Assembly (NCBI GenBank): GCA_029210085.1
Contig: JARGPP010000013.1
Coordinates: forward strand, 164,719 to 228,718
Origin: Legionellaceae bacterium
GTDB taxonomy: Bacteria > Pseudomonadota > Gammaproteobacteria > Legionellales > Legionellaceae
Reading direction: 5' to 3'
Length of the DNA: 64,000 bases
The position numbers and the translations under genes are program-made. Below are positions 16,539 to 25,631 of this stretch, one piece after another. Under the pieces are notes generated by a model, which saw only the letters and a program-made list of their open reading frames with translations, was not told the DNA's origin and did no database searches. Within the stretch, counting starts at the first letter, position 1. The number at the start of each line of letters is the position of its first letter.

Positions 16539-18248
16539 TTACTCTTTTCGAATACCATGATAAGAGAAACTCGCATGAAATGTAGCATCCGTATCATCTA
16601 CTTTTGTTCTCGCTTCTTCAAAAAAATTATAGCGTGTTCTAAGCAAAGATTGGCCCGACATTTCCTTTGGCTTAGGCAATTCAAGAAGCTCAAGTATAGT
16701 AGGCGCTATATCAATTAAACTACCTCTTGTATCAGCAGCCATAAACGTTCTTTTAGAATCACCTATATATAAACATGGCACGGGCTCAGAGGTATGAGCC
16801 GTGTGTGGCTGGCCTGTTTCATCATCAAACATTTTTTCGGCATTACCATGATCGGCCGTAATAATTGCCGAGCCATTTGTGAACTTCAATGCATATAAAA
16901 TACGTTGCAAACAAGCATCAATCGCTTCTATAGCACGTATAGTCGCATCTAAATTACCCGTATGTCCTACCATATCTGCATTTGCAAGGTTACAGATAAT
17001 CAGGTCATATTTTTGTTTGATCATTTCAACAACAAGCCGCTCTGTTATTTTCTCCACACTCATTTCAGGTTGTAAATCATAGGTAGCCACTTTAGGAGAT
17101 GGAATTAAAATACGCTCTTCATGCAAAAACGGCTTTTCTAAACCACCATTGAGAAAAAAAGTAACATGCGCATATTTTTCAGTCTCTGCAATACGAAGTT
17201 GACGCATACCCGCACTAGAGATACATGCGCCTAATGTGTTTTGTGATTGAACAGGTGGAAACACAGGTGTTGTTTCCAAGTAGGTTGCATATTGCGTCAT
17301 ACTGATAAAATCAGCTAAACAAGGTTTTTTTTGACGATTAAACCCAGAAAACTGCTTTGAAATAAAGCTCTCGGTGAGTTGTCGTGCACGATCTGAGCGA
17401 AAATTAAAGAAAAACACAGCATCCTCGTCTTCAATCAGCTGAGCTTGAGAGATTTGTGTTGGCGGAATATATTCGTCCGTAATATTTTCTTGATAATAAG
17501 CATTGATAGCAATGCTAGCAGTTTCAAAGTGCGCTTCCCTTTGACCTTCAGCAAGTAACTGATAAACACGTTTGATTCTATCCCAATTATTATCACGATC
17601 AAGCGCATAATACCGCCCAGTAATAGATGCAATCACTGAACCAGGCATGGCTACCAACTGCTTTTCTAATCGCTCAATACTTTGAAGAGCACTTCTAGGC
17701 GGTGTATCTCGGCCATCCAAAAAAAGATGTAGTGCTATTTGGTGAAAACCTTTTTCTTTACAAAAATCCAAAAAAGTAAAAAGATGATTCTCATGACTGT
17801 GCACACCACCCGGAGAAAACAATCCCATAACATGCAAAGTTTTACCTGTTTTCTTCAGCTTCTGAACTGTGTCATTCAAAACAGCTATTTTTTGAAATTC
17901 TCCTGAATGAATGGACTCTTCCAGGCGTGTTAAATCCTGTGGAACTCTTCGACCTGAGCCAATATGCATATGGCCCACCTCTGAATTTCCTACTTGTTTT
18001 ATTGGCAATCCAACAGCTGTACCCGAAGCATTGAGTAACGTTCGTGAATGGCTTTTCCACAGTTCATCCCAAACAGGTGTCTGTGCTTGAGTAATGGCAT
18101 TATGTGGATGCGCTTCACCATGCCCCCAACCATCCAAGATCAGTAATAAAAGAGGTGGTTTTCTAAAAGGAACTATTCCTATTGATCGTCCTAAATTATG
18201 GCCCAATTTTCTAGTTATCTGATTTAAAATCAATGTGTTAAACTCCAT
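16539..18248 (-). CDS. gpmI: 2,3-bisphosphoglycerate-independent phosphoglycerate mutase
   Basis: Glycolytic enzyme interconverting 3- and 2-phosphoglycerate with a Mn/alkaline-phosphatase-type site. Motifs: LILDGWGHGE, the phosphoserine in QVGNSEVGHMHIGSGR, HLFLDGRDTPP, ITGRYYALDRDNNWDR, FFNFRSDRARQL, DMVGHTGN, ITADHGNAEKM and PHTAHTSEPVP. The start is uncertain. This ATG gives 569 residues, still about 27 more at the N-terminus than typical. A frame reaching 18314 adds 22 more, and no good ribosome site or ATG sits closer to the FRKPPLLLL start of the fold. The C-terminus also has some 30 extra residues. Confidence 0.93.
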   Translation of the reverse strand: MEFNTLILNQITRKLGHNLGRSIGIVPFRKPPLLLLILDGWGHGEAHPHNAITQAQTPVWDELWKSHSRTLLNASGTAVGLPIKQVGNSEVGHMHIGSGRRVPQDLTRLEESIHSGEFQKIAVLNDTVQKLKKTGKTLHVMGLFSPGGVHSHENHLFTFLDFCKEKGFHQIALHLFLDGRDTPPRSALQSIERLEKQLVAMPGSVIASITGRYYALDRDNNWDRIKRVYQLLAEGQREAHFETASIAINAYYQENITDEYIPPTQISQAQLIEDEDAVFFFNFRSDRARQLTESFISKQFSGFNRQKKPCLADFISMTQYATYLETTPVFPPVQSQNTLGACISSAGMRQLRIAETEKYAHVTFFLNGGLEKPFLHEERILIPSPKVATYDLQPEMSVEKITERLVVEMIKQKYDLIICNLANADMVGHTGNLDATIRAIEAIDACLQRILYALKFTNGSAIITADHGNAEKMFDDETGQPHTAHTSEPVPCLYIGDSKRTFMAADTRGSLIDIAPTILELLELPKPKEMSGQSLLRTRYNFFEEARTKVDDTDATFHASFSYHGIRKE

Positions 18249-18559
18249 TAAATATGTAAATAGGACATATAATTCAATTTTAAAATAACCTATCATGCCA
18301 CTCACCAGTGTCAAGAAAAAATCACTGTTATTTCAAGGTCTGTGTAAGTTTAAACACCCTCTTTTCATGAAGACTACATCATGCCACTTATTAATACGTA
18401 ACGAAGTGGCGCAAGCCAGGCTCTGTTAGTATGAAAATAATATATTCACTCGATTTAAAATATGCATTAATTAACTGCTATTGCTTATTTTCAATAGATG
18501 ATTTAAAAAAAAATATATGTTAGGGTTTAAAATAAGGCATAGGGCGGCGTCTATTCTAC
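18249..18559. other. Divergent intergenic region between gpmI and zapD
   Basis: About 310 bases, very A+T-rich, with no supported gene. It contains a 7-bp inverted repeat (GCCACTT at 18383-18389, AAGTGGC at 18404-18410, 14-base loop) with no T-run, so not an obvious terminator. The promoters of the divergent gpmI and zapD genes must lie here, but no convincing -35/-10 pair could be chosen. Confidence 0.5.
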
Positions 18560-19312
18560 ATGGCTTGTGATACCATCACTTTTCAGCTAGGGACTCATTA
18601 TTTGTCGCGAGTAGCACTGCGCGTCGAACGCTTATTATTTACAATTCAAGAAGCAAGTCTTGAACAACACCCTGTTATTCATCATGCAGCACTCAATGAC
18701 TTATTTGAAATCATTAAGCTAACAGAAAAACCTGAATTAAAAAGTCGTTTTCTACAAGAGTTTATACGTATTGAACATGCACTCAATAAAACTTCTAAAT
18801 TATTATCCCCAATAGATTATTCAGCTCTCTCGAGTCAAATCCAGGTTCTTAGCCAGTTAGCCGGACGATTTGGAGGTGAGATATATAACGATCCTTTTCT
18901 ACACGCCACAGGCCTAACGTCAACCGGTCAAACATTGGAAGGAGAACTTTACACGCCTCAACTGCTTTTTTGGTTGGAATCTGAGCCAAATACACGCCAA
19001 AATGATTTAATGCACTGGCTGAAACAGCTGGAACCATTACAAGCAACTGTACAAGTCTATTTATCTTTGTTACGAGATGCCGCACATTTTGAAAAAATAA
19101 CACCTGAAAATGGCTTTTATCAATGTCCCTTACCACATAGCACTAAAACGTCTTGCCATTTAATTCTTGTACGTATAAAAAAACAAAATGCCCAAATTCC
19201 TAAAATGCAAATTGGGCACCATGGATTAAGTCTTAGACTTTGTGAAGCTAAGACAATGAGAGAAATTTACGATCAAAGCAATACACTTGAATTATCTATT
19301 TGTGAGCTTTAA
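18560..19312 (+). CDS. zapD: Cell division protein ZapD
   Basis: FtsZ-bundling protein of the cytoplasmic Z-ring, 250 residues as usual for the family. The pattern is that of ZapD: an N-terminal R.ERLLFTI segment in place of LR.E.L, the helical region FLQEFIRIEHALNKTS, then the beta part with DPFLHATGLTSTGQTLEGELYTPQLLFWLESEP (ZapD: SIPGG...D.P..H.WLH.P), NDLMHWLKQLEPL, LLRDAAHFEKITPENGFYQ and GHHGLSLRL. In many gammaproteobacteria zapD follows coaE and precedes yacG; here it stands alone, facing secF tail-to-tail. Confidence 0.85.
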   Translation: MACDTITFQLGTHYLSRVALRVERLLFTIQEASLEQHPVIHHAALNDLFEIIKLTEKPELKSRFLQEFIRIEHALNKTSKLLSPIDYSALSSQIQVLSQLAGRFGGEIYNDPFLHATGLTSTGQTLEGELYTPQLLFWLESEPNTRQNDLMHWLKQLEPLQATVQVYLSLLRDAAHFEKITPENGFYQCPLPHSTKTSCHLILVRIKKQNAQIPKMQIGHHGLSLRLCEAKTMREIYDQSNTLELSICEL

Positions 19313-19350
19313 AACCATCAGTTTCTGAGTCTTTGCGAACGGATGGTTTT
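19311..19350. terminator. Hairpin between zapD and secF, possibly a bidirectional terminator
   Basis: AAAACCATC (19311-19319) and GATGGTTTT (19342-19350) form a 9-bp stem with a 22-base loop in the gap between two convergent genes. On the minus strand the hairpin ends in TTTTAAA, on the plus strand in TTTTATGG. The U-tracts are short, so termination strength is uncertain. Confidence 0.5.
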
Positions 19351-19399
19351 ATGGTAATTAGGGCGGTTTACTATTTGTTTATTGCTGATAAGCATGTAT

Positions 19400-20314
19400 T
19401 TAAGGTGCATCCGTTAACTTATTTTCAGTCGGTAAAAAGTCTTTTCGACTAAGCCCCATTACAACTGCCAACGCACCAGCAACATAAATAGAAGAGTATG
19501 TTCCAACCACAATACCAATAATCAAGGCTAAAGAAAAAGCATGGATAGCTTCTCCGCCATAAACAAACAAAGCCACGACCACAAATAATGTTAAAACCGA
19601 AGTCATAATAGTACGTGATAACGTTTGATTAATCGAAGTATTCATAATTTCAATTGGCGTTGCACGTCTTAATTTCACAAAATTTTCACGTACCCTATCA
19701 AATACAACAATTGTATCATTCAGAGAATATCCAATTACGGCTAATAAACCTGCAAGTGCCTTCAAATCAAAATCAATATTAAAAAAAGCAAACACCCCTA
19801 AAATAAGTACTGGATCATGTACCAAAGCAACAGCTGAACTAAATGCTAGACGATACTCAAATCGCAAAGCGATATAAATCATAGTCGCCAAAAGCGAAAC
19901 AAAAATAGCCAGCGCACCTTTAGTTGCCAGCTCTTTCCCAACTTGCGGTCCCACAAACTCAACCCGTTGTTTTTCCGCACCGGGTAAAACATGCATCACA
20001 TGCTCAACCACAGAGCTTGCATCTTGACCTGCTCGTGGTGCGATACTAATTAAAACATCTTTAGATGTGCCATAACGAACCACTTGTGCTTCTTTAAAAC
20101 CAATATCGGACAAAGCATGACGAATCGAAGCTAAATCAGCTGCTTCTTGATAGGTCACTTCAATTTGAGTACCCCCAGTAAAGTCGAGTCCCCACTTTAA
20201 TCCATTCATGACCAATGCACCGATAGAAAGCACAAAAATTAATCCTGAAAGAAATGCCGTCCAGCGACGTGCACCCATAAAGTCTACATTTGAATTTGGG
20301 TTAAAAAACTCCAC
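19400..20314 (-). CDS. secF: Protein translocase subunit SecF
   Basis: Inner-membrane partner of SecD that uses the proton gradient to aid late protein export. 304 residues with six membrane segments. Visible are GLDFTGGTQIEV, the VVRYGTSKDVLI strand, EFVGPQVGKELATKGALA, then FNIDFDLKALAGLLAVIGYSLNDTIVVFDRVREN, where NDTIV.FDR is the family signature, and RTIMTSVLTLFVVVALF. The start is GTG (20312-20314) with an AGGGGA site. It lies 24 bases after secD. Confidence 0.97.
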   Translation of the reverse strand: MEFFNPNSNVDFMGARRWTAFLSGLIFVLSIGALVMNGLKWGLDFTGGTQIEVTYQEAADLASIRHALSDIGFKEAQVVRYGTSKDVLISIAPRAGQDASSVVEHVMHVLPGAEKQRVEFVGPQVGKELATKGALAIFVSLLATMIYIALRFEYRLAFSSAVALVHDPVLILGVFAFFNIDFDLKALAGLLAVIGYSLNDTIVVFDRVRENFVKLRRATPIEIMNTSINQTLSRTIMTSVLTLFVVVALFVYGGEAIHAFSLALIIGIVVGTYSSIYVAGALAVVMGLSRKDFLPTENKLTDAP

Positions 20315-20338
20315 AAAAAATCCCCTTAATGCGCTAAT

Positions 20339-22195
20339 TTAAATACCGATTGAAAGCTTTTTAACTTGACGTCTACCGTAAACGGCATTCACAATACCTC
20401 GTGTATATGTTACACCTGTGAGCATAGAAGTCAGTAAACCAAGTGATAGTGTCACAGCAAACCCACGTACAGGCCCTGTTCCAATAGAAAACAACACAAT
20501 GGCAACAATCAAGGTAGTTACATTTGCATCCAAAATAGTTGAAAATGCACGATCATACCCCGCATGAATAGCAGTTTGTGGTGATAATCCAGCCCGCAGC
20601 TCCTCACGAATACGTTCATAAATCAAAACATTCGCGTCAACCGCCATACCCACTGTTAAAACAATACCGGCAATACCTGGTAGCGTTAAGGTCGCACCTA
20701 ATAGTGAAAGCAACGCACTCAGTAAAATTAGATTTAAAAGTAAAGCAATGTTAGCAACCAAGCCAAAAAAGCGATAATAAACAAGCATTGCAATCAAAAT
20801 CAGTAACATGCCTATTTCGAGTGACACTATGCCTCGATGAATATTTTCTTGTCCAAGTGTTGGGCCAACGGTACGCTCTTCAACAGGATAAATTGCAGCG
20901 GGTAAGGCGCCTGCGCGTAATAATAAGGCTAAATCAGCCGCTTCTTTTGAGTCATGTAAACCCGTAATCTGAAAATTATTACCCAAAGCACTTTGAATCA
21001 CTGGTGAGCTAATCACACGCTCTTCATGGTGAGTCACACGCTTCGTTTCTCCACCAATATTTTGCATACTGGTTCTTGACTCAACAAAAACAATGGCCAT
21101 GCGTTTACCAATGTTTTCACGGGTTGTTTTTGTAAAAAAGGACTCGCCTCCGCCTCCTAATTGAATAGAAACAGCAGGAGAAGCACTTTGTTGATCAAAA
21201 CTAGACATGGCACTGGTAATAGAGTCACCACTTAACACAACCTGGCGCATTAATAAAATAGGCTGGCCATCCATCATATAAAATTTTGTACCAACCGGTA
21301 TTGCGCCTGTTTTTTTCGCAATCACTGGATCATGCTCTGAATCTACTAAATGAAACTCGAGTGTTGCTGTGCCCCCTAAAATTTGTTTTGCTCGGGCTGC
21401 ATCTTGTATGCCGGGTAAATCAACTGCAACACGGGTTGCACCTTGCTGCTGCACCACGGCTTCGCCCACACCCAACTCATTGACGCGATTTCTTAAAATA
21501 CTCATGGTTTGATCAATGGTATTTTGGCGAATTTTTGAAAGTTCTGCATCCGACAATGATAATAAAAGCTCAGGCGTTTCTTTGGATGCTTTGATCAGTA
21601 AATCAGGAAAATCTGTTTTCAAAAAAGATGTAGCTTTTTGTAAGAGGGTATTTGATTTAAACCGTATTTCAATGCCGTGCTGCGGCACATAGCGAATTCC
21701 CGAGTAGCGAAGCTCAGCATCACGAAGGCCGCGCCCAACGCCTTTCATTAAGCCTTCATAACGTCGCATTAAAACACTGTCAACATCTACTTCTAATAAA
21801 AAGTGAACGCCTCCTCGCAAATCAAGCCCTTGCTTCATGGGCTCTGCCCCAATTTTAGAAAGCCACTTGGGTGTAGAAGGTACTAAGTTTAAAGCAACGG
21901 TATAGTCAGGGCCAAGACCCGATTTGATAACATCCCGTGCAAGCAACTGAACATCCGTCGATGTAAAACGGACTTCAAGACGTTCAGAATCTGCTGACAC
22001 ACTTTTATATTTGAGGTGTGCAAGTCGCAACATTTGTTCAACTTTAGCTTTTAAAGCCGTTGGCAAAATAGGCGTTTTTGATGAGACTTGGACTGCTGGC
22101 TCTTCCGTATAAATATTTGGAATCGCATAAACAAGCCCCACCAGAACTAATAAAACGAGGGAGATATTTTTCCATAGCGGGTACTTGTTCTGCAT
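20339..22195 (-). CDS. secD: Protein translocase subunit SecD
   Basis: Large periplasmic-domain subunit of the SecDF export motor. 618 residues, normal. An N-terminal membrane helix (WKNISLVLLVLVGLVYAIPN) precedes GLDLRGGVHFLLEVD, the P1 base with RVNELGVGEAVVQQQG and VDLPGIQDAARAKQILG, the P1 head with IGKRMAIVFVES, and the membrane part with ALPAAIYPVEERTVGPTLG, GMAVDANVLIYERIREELRAG and ILDANVTTLI. Gene order yajC-secD-secF is complete; tgt/queA are not adjacent. Confidence 0.97.
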   Translation of the reverse strand: MQNKYPLWKNISLVLLVLVGLVYAIPNIYTEEPAVQVSSKTPILPTALKAKVEQMLRLAHLKYKSVSADSERLEVRFTSTDVQLLARDVIKSGLGPDYTVALNLVPSTPKWLSKIGAEPMKQGLDLRGGVHFLLEVDVDSVLMRRYEGLMKGVGRGLRDAELRYSGIRYVPQHGIEIRFKSNTLLQKATSFLKTDFPDLLIKASKETPELLLSLSDAELSKIRQNTIDQTMSILRNRVNELGVGEAVVQQQGATRVAVDLPGIQDAARAKQILGGTATLEFHLVDSEHDPVIAKKTGAIPVGTKFYMMDGQPILLMRQVVLSGDSITSAMSSFDQQSASPAVSIQLGGGGESFFTKTTRENIGKRMAIVFVESRTSMQNIGGETKRVTHHEERVISSPVIQSALGNNFQITGLHDSKEAADLALLLRAGALPAAIYPVEERTVGPTLGQENIHRGIVSLEIGMLLILIAMLVYYRFFGLVANIALLLNLILLSALLSLLGATLTLPGIAGIVLTVGMAVDANVLIYERIREELRAGLSPQTAIHAGYDRAFSTILDANVTTLIVAIVLFSIGTGPVRGFAVTLSLGLLTSMLTGVTYTRGIVNAVYGRRQVKKLSIGI

Positions 22196-22243
22196 TGTAA
22201 GTCTCTTTATTTCTTATTATTAATATATTTAAAGTAAAATTAC

Positions 22244-22588
22244 TTAAAGCGCTGCAAGTGTTCCTTTAGGTAATACAGCACTCACTGCACTACGTTGTAA
22301 GGTAATTTCAGTGCCTTCTGCAACAGATATTTTTAAATACTGCTCATCAAGATGAACTACACGTCCCAAGATACCGGAAGAAGTCGCAATTTCATCCCCT
22401 TTTTCAAGCTTGTTAATTAATTCACGATGTTCTTTAGCACGCTTATTTTGTGGGCGAATCAACATAAAATAAAATAAAACAAAAATAACGCCAATCATCA
22501 CGAGCGAAAAGGTACCATCACCTTGTGTCGCAGAACTGCCTGCTGCGTCTGCTGCATCAGCCATTGCATTTGAAATAAAAAAACTCAT
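22244..22588 (-). CDS. yajC: Preprotein translocase subunit YajC
   Basis: Single-pass inner-membrane protein associated with SecDF. At 114 residues it has the right size. A short alanine-rich periplasmic start is followed by the membrane helix FSLVMIGVIFVLFYFMLIRPQNKRAKEH, containing the family signature F.LIRPQ.KR.K.H, and a cytoplasmic domain with LEKGDEIATSSGILGRV and ISVAEGTEITLQRSAV. First gene of yajC-secD-secF. Confidence 0.96.
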   Translation of the reverse strand: MSFFISNAMADAADAAGSSATQGDGTFSLVMIGVIFVLFYFMLIRPQNKRAKEHRELINKLEKGDEIATSSGILGRVVHLDEQYLKISVAEGTEITLQRSAVSAVLPKGTLAAL

Positions 22589-22766
22589 TTCTCACTCCTC
22601 AAAAAATTTAGCTCGTATCATATCGAGATTTAAAGCACACGTAAATCAGATTTATATGCTTAATTTAAATAACAACAGCACAAGAATCAAAAAAAATCAT
22701 ATTGAGTTATAATAAAACATATACTAGCATTATGATAATACCAATAGTAAATTTTTGGATCTTCAT

Positions 22767-24329
22767 ATGTTTAAACTAGACTTAACGGGTAAAAATGGAG
22801 TAAACGCACTGGTCCCTGTTGCACAAAAAGGAAGCGCTGATATCATTCAATTTCAAAAAGACATACAGTCACAGTTGAAAAGCGCCTCTGAAGCACATCC
22901 AACCACACAACATGTACTCCAGCAATTAAATCAAGCCATTGAACTTAATCAAAAACTAGAGGCGTATATTCTTGCTAATACAACAGCTATTGTGAACCCG
23001 TTTAGCAGCTCAGGGCGGGTCGCTTTAGCTGAACAAATAGAATCCATTTTTTTAAAAGTCTCTGATATCGATTTTGACAAAATAAACATAACCGACAAAC
23101 AATCCTACAGTGCGACACAAACACTCTTGAAAATGCTTGAAACTTTTCAGTCTCTTTTTCCTCATCAAATACATGACAAATTGGCTGCGGCCCGCACAAA
23201 ACTAGAAGAAAAAATCAAGCAGTACCAAAAAGAAAATCCAAATGCAGATGAACAAGAAATAGAAGCCGACATAGAGGTCATACCATATGAGCTATCTACC
23301 CCCTTAAACCCCATAAAATCACTGCCTAACCTTCAAGATTACGTCATTAGTGAATTTAAAAATATTGATGAAACCTGTCCTGACAGCCAAAAAATAAAAG
23401 CTCATCAAAGCCTCCAGGCATTCATCAAAGCAAGCGCTGAAAATGAAGGACTTTCAATGGAGGATGGAGTACACTCACTTTCAGAGCTTACAGAAAAAGT
23501 CAGCCAAGGCGCATGGGGTGCTCTTCTTGATTTAATCGGCCCTATTATGCCCACTCAATCATCCGATCAAATAGAGGATGCGTATGATCAAAGCGTGCTT
23601 GAACTGCTCACACAAGTTTCTGATAAAATCATTGAGTTATCCTTTGTTGAATATAATCAGATTAATCAAATTTCTAATTTTAGAACAAGATTGGCGCATT
23701 ACCAATTGCTAAAAAATGTCATTGAAACACAGCATGAAAATTTTCATATACAAAGCGAACAGTCAGAAGCATTACTCAAAACAATCACTGCAGCCATTCA
23801 AAAAGAAGTGCATCCTATTATTACTGAATTTGATCTGCTCACGCGGTCTTTTCAAGAAAAAATTGACGCCCTTGAGAAAAAATCTCGTACTGTTTCTGAT
23901 GCACACGCCCAAGAAACTTACTTACCTGCAATTAATCATGCTAAGACTTTAATCCAAGACTTAAATCAAGCAAAAAAAACGTTCCAAACAACAGGTGATC
24001 TTGCTGCGTTTGAAAGCACAACACAGCAATTGCTGAAAGACTTTCCGGGAAAAGCAGCATTTGAAACGAACCGCTCTCAACCCTGGTTCCAAACCCTTGT
24101 CATCACGCCATTTGAAGCCCTCAAGAAAGGGTTAAATGCAATACTTCAAGCCATAGATGCCCAAATTCATGGCCAAAAAGAAAGCTTGCACACTTTTTTT
24201 CAACCGGCTCAGACAGGCACAAAAAAGAAATTTGAAGCATATCAAGAAGGTCTAAAAAACTTAGGCCATCATGATGAAAATTTAACAAAAGAAGATCAGC
24301 AAGATACAAAAAGACGAAAATTAAAATAG
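22767..24329 (+). CDS. Large helical/coiled-coil protein, member A of a tandem paralog pair
   Basis: 520 residues from the ATG at 22767 (an upstream in-frame TTG at 22755 is weaker). No signal peptide or membrane segment, mostly charged helices, and a Lys/Asp-rich tail (EDQQDTKRRKLK) that looks like a nuclear-localisation-type basic cluster. Shared with the next gene: the NPFSSSGRVALAEQIE...KINITDKQSYSA region (residues about 75-125) and the C-terminal block with SFQEKIDALEKKSR, YLPAINHAKTLIQDL, TTGDLAAFESTTQQLL and PWFQTLVITPFEALKKG. No known family recognised. A secreted effector role is only a hypothesis, based on composition and neighbourhood. Confidence 0.8.
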   Translation: MFKLDLTGKNGVNALVPVAQKGSADIIQFQKDIQSQLKSASEAHPTTQHVLQQLNQAIELNQKLEAYILANTTAIVNPFSSSGRVALAEQIESIFLKVSDIDFDKINITDKQSYSATQTLLKMLETFQSLFPHQIHDKLAAARTKLEEKIKQYQKENPNADEQEIEADIEVIPYELSTPLNPIKSLPNLQDYVISEFKNIDETCPDSQKIKAHQSLQAFIKASAENEGLSMEDGVHSLSELTEKVSQGAWGALLDLIGPIMPTQSSDQIEDAYDQSVLELLTQVSDKIIELSFVEYNQINQISNFRTRLAHYQLLKNVIETQHENFHIQSEQSEALLKTITAAIQKEVHPIITEFDLLTRSFQEKIDALEKKSRTVSDAHAQETYLPAINHAKTLIQDLNQAKKTFQTTGDLAAFESTTQQLLKDFPGKAAFETNRSQPWFQTLVITPFEALKKGLNAILQAIDAQIHGQKESLHTFFQPAQTGTKKKFEAYQEGLKNLGHHDENLTKEDQQDTKRRKLK

Positions 24330-24350
24330 ACCAAATAGTGAATATGATCC

Positions 24351-25550
24351 ATGATATTAAAAATTTCTGAATTAAAACACCTCGCATCAGTTGCACCTGA
24401 AGGCTATAAAAAAATAAAAAGCCTTAGAGATGAACTGCTGCAACTCAAAGGCACACTAGACGATACTGACTCAGTTGATATTCAAGAAAAAAAAACCATC
24501 CAATACATGCTCGACGAACTAGAGCAGGCTGTCATTACACTCAAAACCATCAAAAAATTTGTTGTCTCCCATAAACTTGCGCTCACCAACCCCATGAACG
24601 ATAAAACACGTGCCCAATTGACAACAATGCTAGAGCATCATTTAAGTGAAGCCAGTAAGATTGATTTCAAGCAAATTAACATTGCTGGAGCAAACAGTTA
24701 TATTGCGGCACAAGCTCTCTTAAGCCTATTTGATACGCTCAACACATTACTGCCTCATGATGACATCAAATACACACGCAAAACATTAAACCAGAAAATA
24801 GCTCATTTTCAGAAAAAAAATGCTGATATTATTTCACCCGCCTCTATCACGAACTTTTTAGAACTCAATCAGTATATAAAACATGCACTTCAAGCTATAT
24901 CTATAGAAACTGAAGGCCATGTCAAATTTGAACACTATCAAGCGCTCAAATTATTCACCCAAGAAAAAAGTGAAGCACTGCTCATCCAATCAATCCAGAA
25001 AAAATCAATCAGCCAAAAAGATTATGGCGAAACCTTTCAATTGCTGGATAAAATGACATTAAAAATAGCCCATGAAAAAAATGACATCATCAAAAAGTTT
25101 GATATGCTCACAGAGACTTTTAGTCAAAAAATTGATGAGCTACGCACCAGAAGCACATCAACACATGCCATGCACTCAAAAAAAACATATAAACCAGCTA
25201 TTCAACATGCTGAAAAGCTACTTCAGGATTTAAAAAAAGCAAAAAATAAATTTCGACAATCAGGAAACTTACCTTGTTTTCAAAAAACCATACACAAACT
25301 ACTGTCTCAATTTGAAGGAGAGCGTTTCTTCAAAATACATCGCTCAGTACAATGGTTTCAAGATTATATCCAAAAACCTTTTGAGCAATTTAAAAAAGAA
25401 ATGAACTTCTTAATCGATTTTTTTAACATTAACATAGAACACTTTGAACCTGCCAAAACCAATACAACCGAGATATTCGAAGCCTACAAAAATAACATCG
25501 AAAATTTAATAGAAGAGCAAGCGCCCCCAACCCCTCATCACTCTAAATAA
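24351..25550 (+). CDS. Helical/coiled-coil protein, member B of a tandem paralog pair
   Basis: 399 residues starting 21 bases after the preceding gene, so probably cotranscribed. It aligns with member A over two blocks: TNPMNDKTRAQLTTMLEHHL...QINIAGANSYIAAQALL near the N-terminus, and TFSQKIDELRTRSTS, YKPAIQHAEKLLQDLKKAK, QSGNLPCFQKTIHKLL and VQWFQDYIQKPFEQFKKE near the C-terminus. The middle of A, about 120 residues, is missing here. Soluble, Lys-rich and helical, with no recognised family. The pair looks like a gene duplication with internal length change. Confidence 0.8.
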   Translation: MILKISELKHLASVAPEGYKKIKSLRDELLQLKGTLDDTDSVDIQEKKTIQYMLDELEQAVITLKTIKKFVVSHKLALTNPMNDKTRAQLTTMLEHHLSEASKIDFKQINIAGANSYIAAQALLSLFDTLNTLLPHDDIKYTRKTLNQKIAHFQKKNADIISPASITNFLELNQYIKHALQAISIETEGHVKFEHYQALKLFTQEKSEALLIQSIQKKSISQKDYGETFQLLDKMTLKIAHEKNDIIKKFDMLTETFSQKIDELRTRSTSTHAMHSKKTYKPAIQHAEKLLQDLKKAKNKFRQSGNLPCFQKTIHKLLSQFEGERFFKIHRSVQWFQDYIQKPFEQFKKEMNFLIDFFNINIEHFEPAKTNTTEIFEAYKNNIENLIEEQAPPTPHHSK

Positions 25551-25631
25551 AGCATCTCGTGACACAAGCCTATGACTTTCTTATAATGCCGCTTTTATTC
25601 TTAACACCCAGCATTTTAACCAGGTAAAAAC

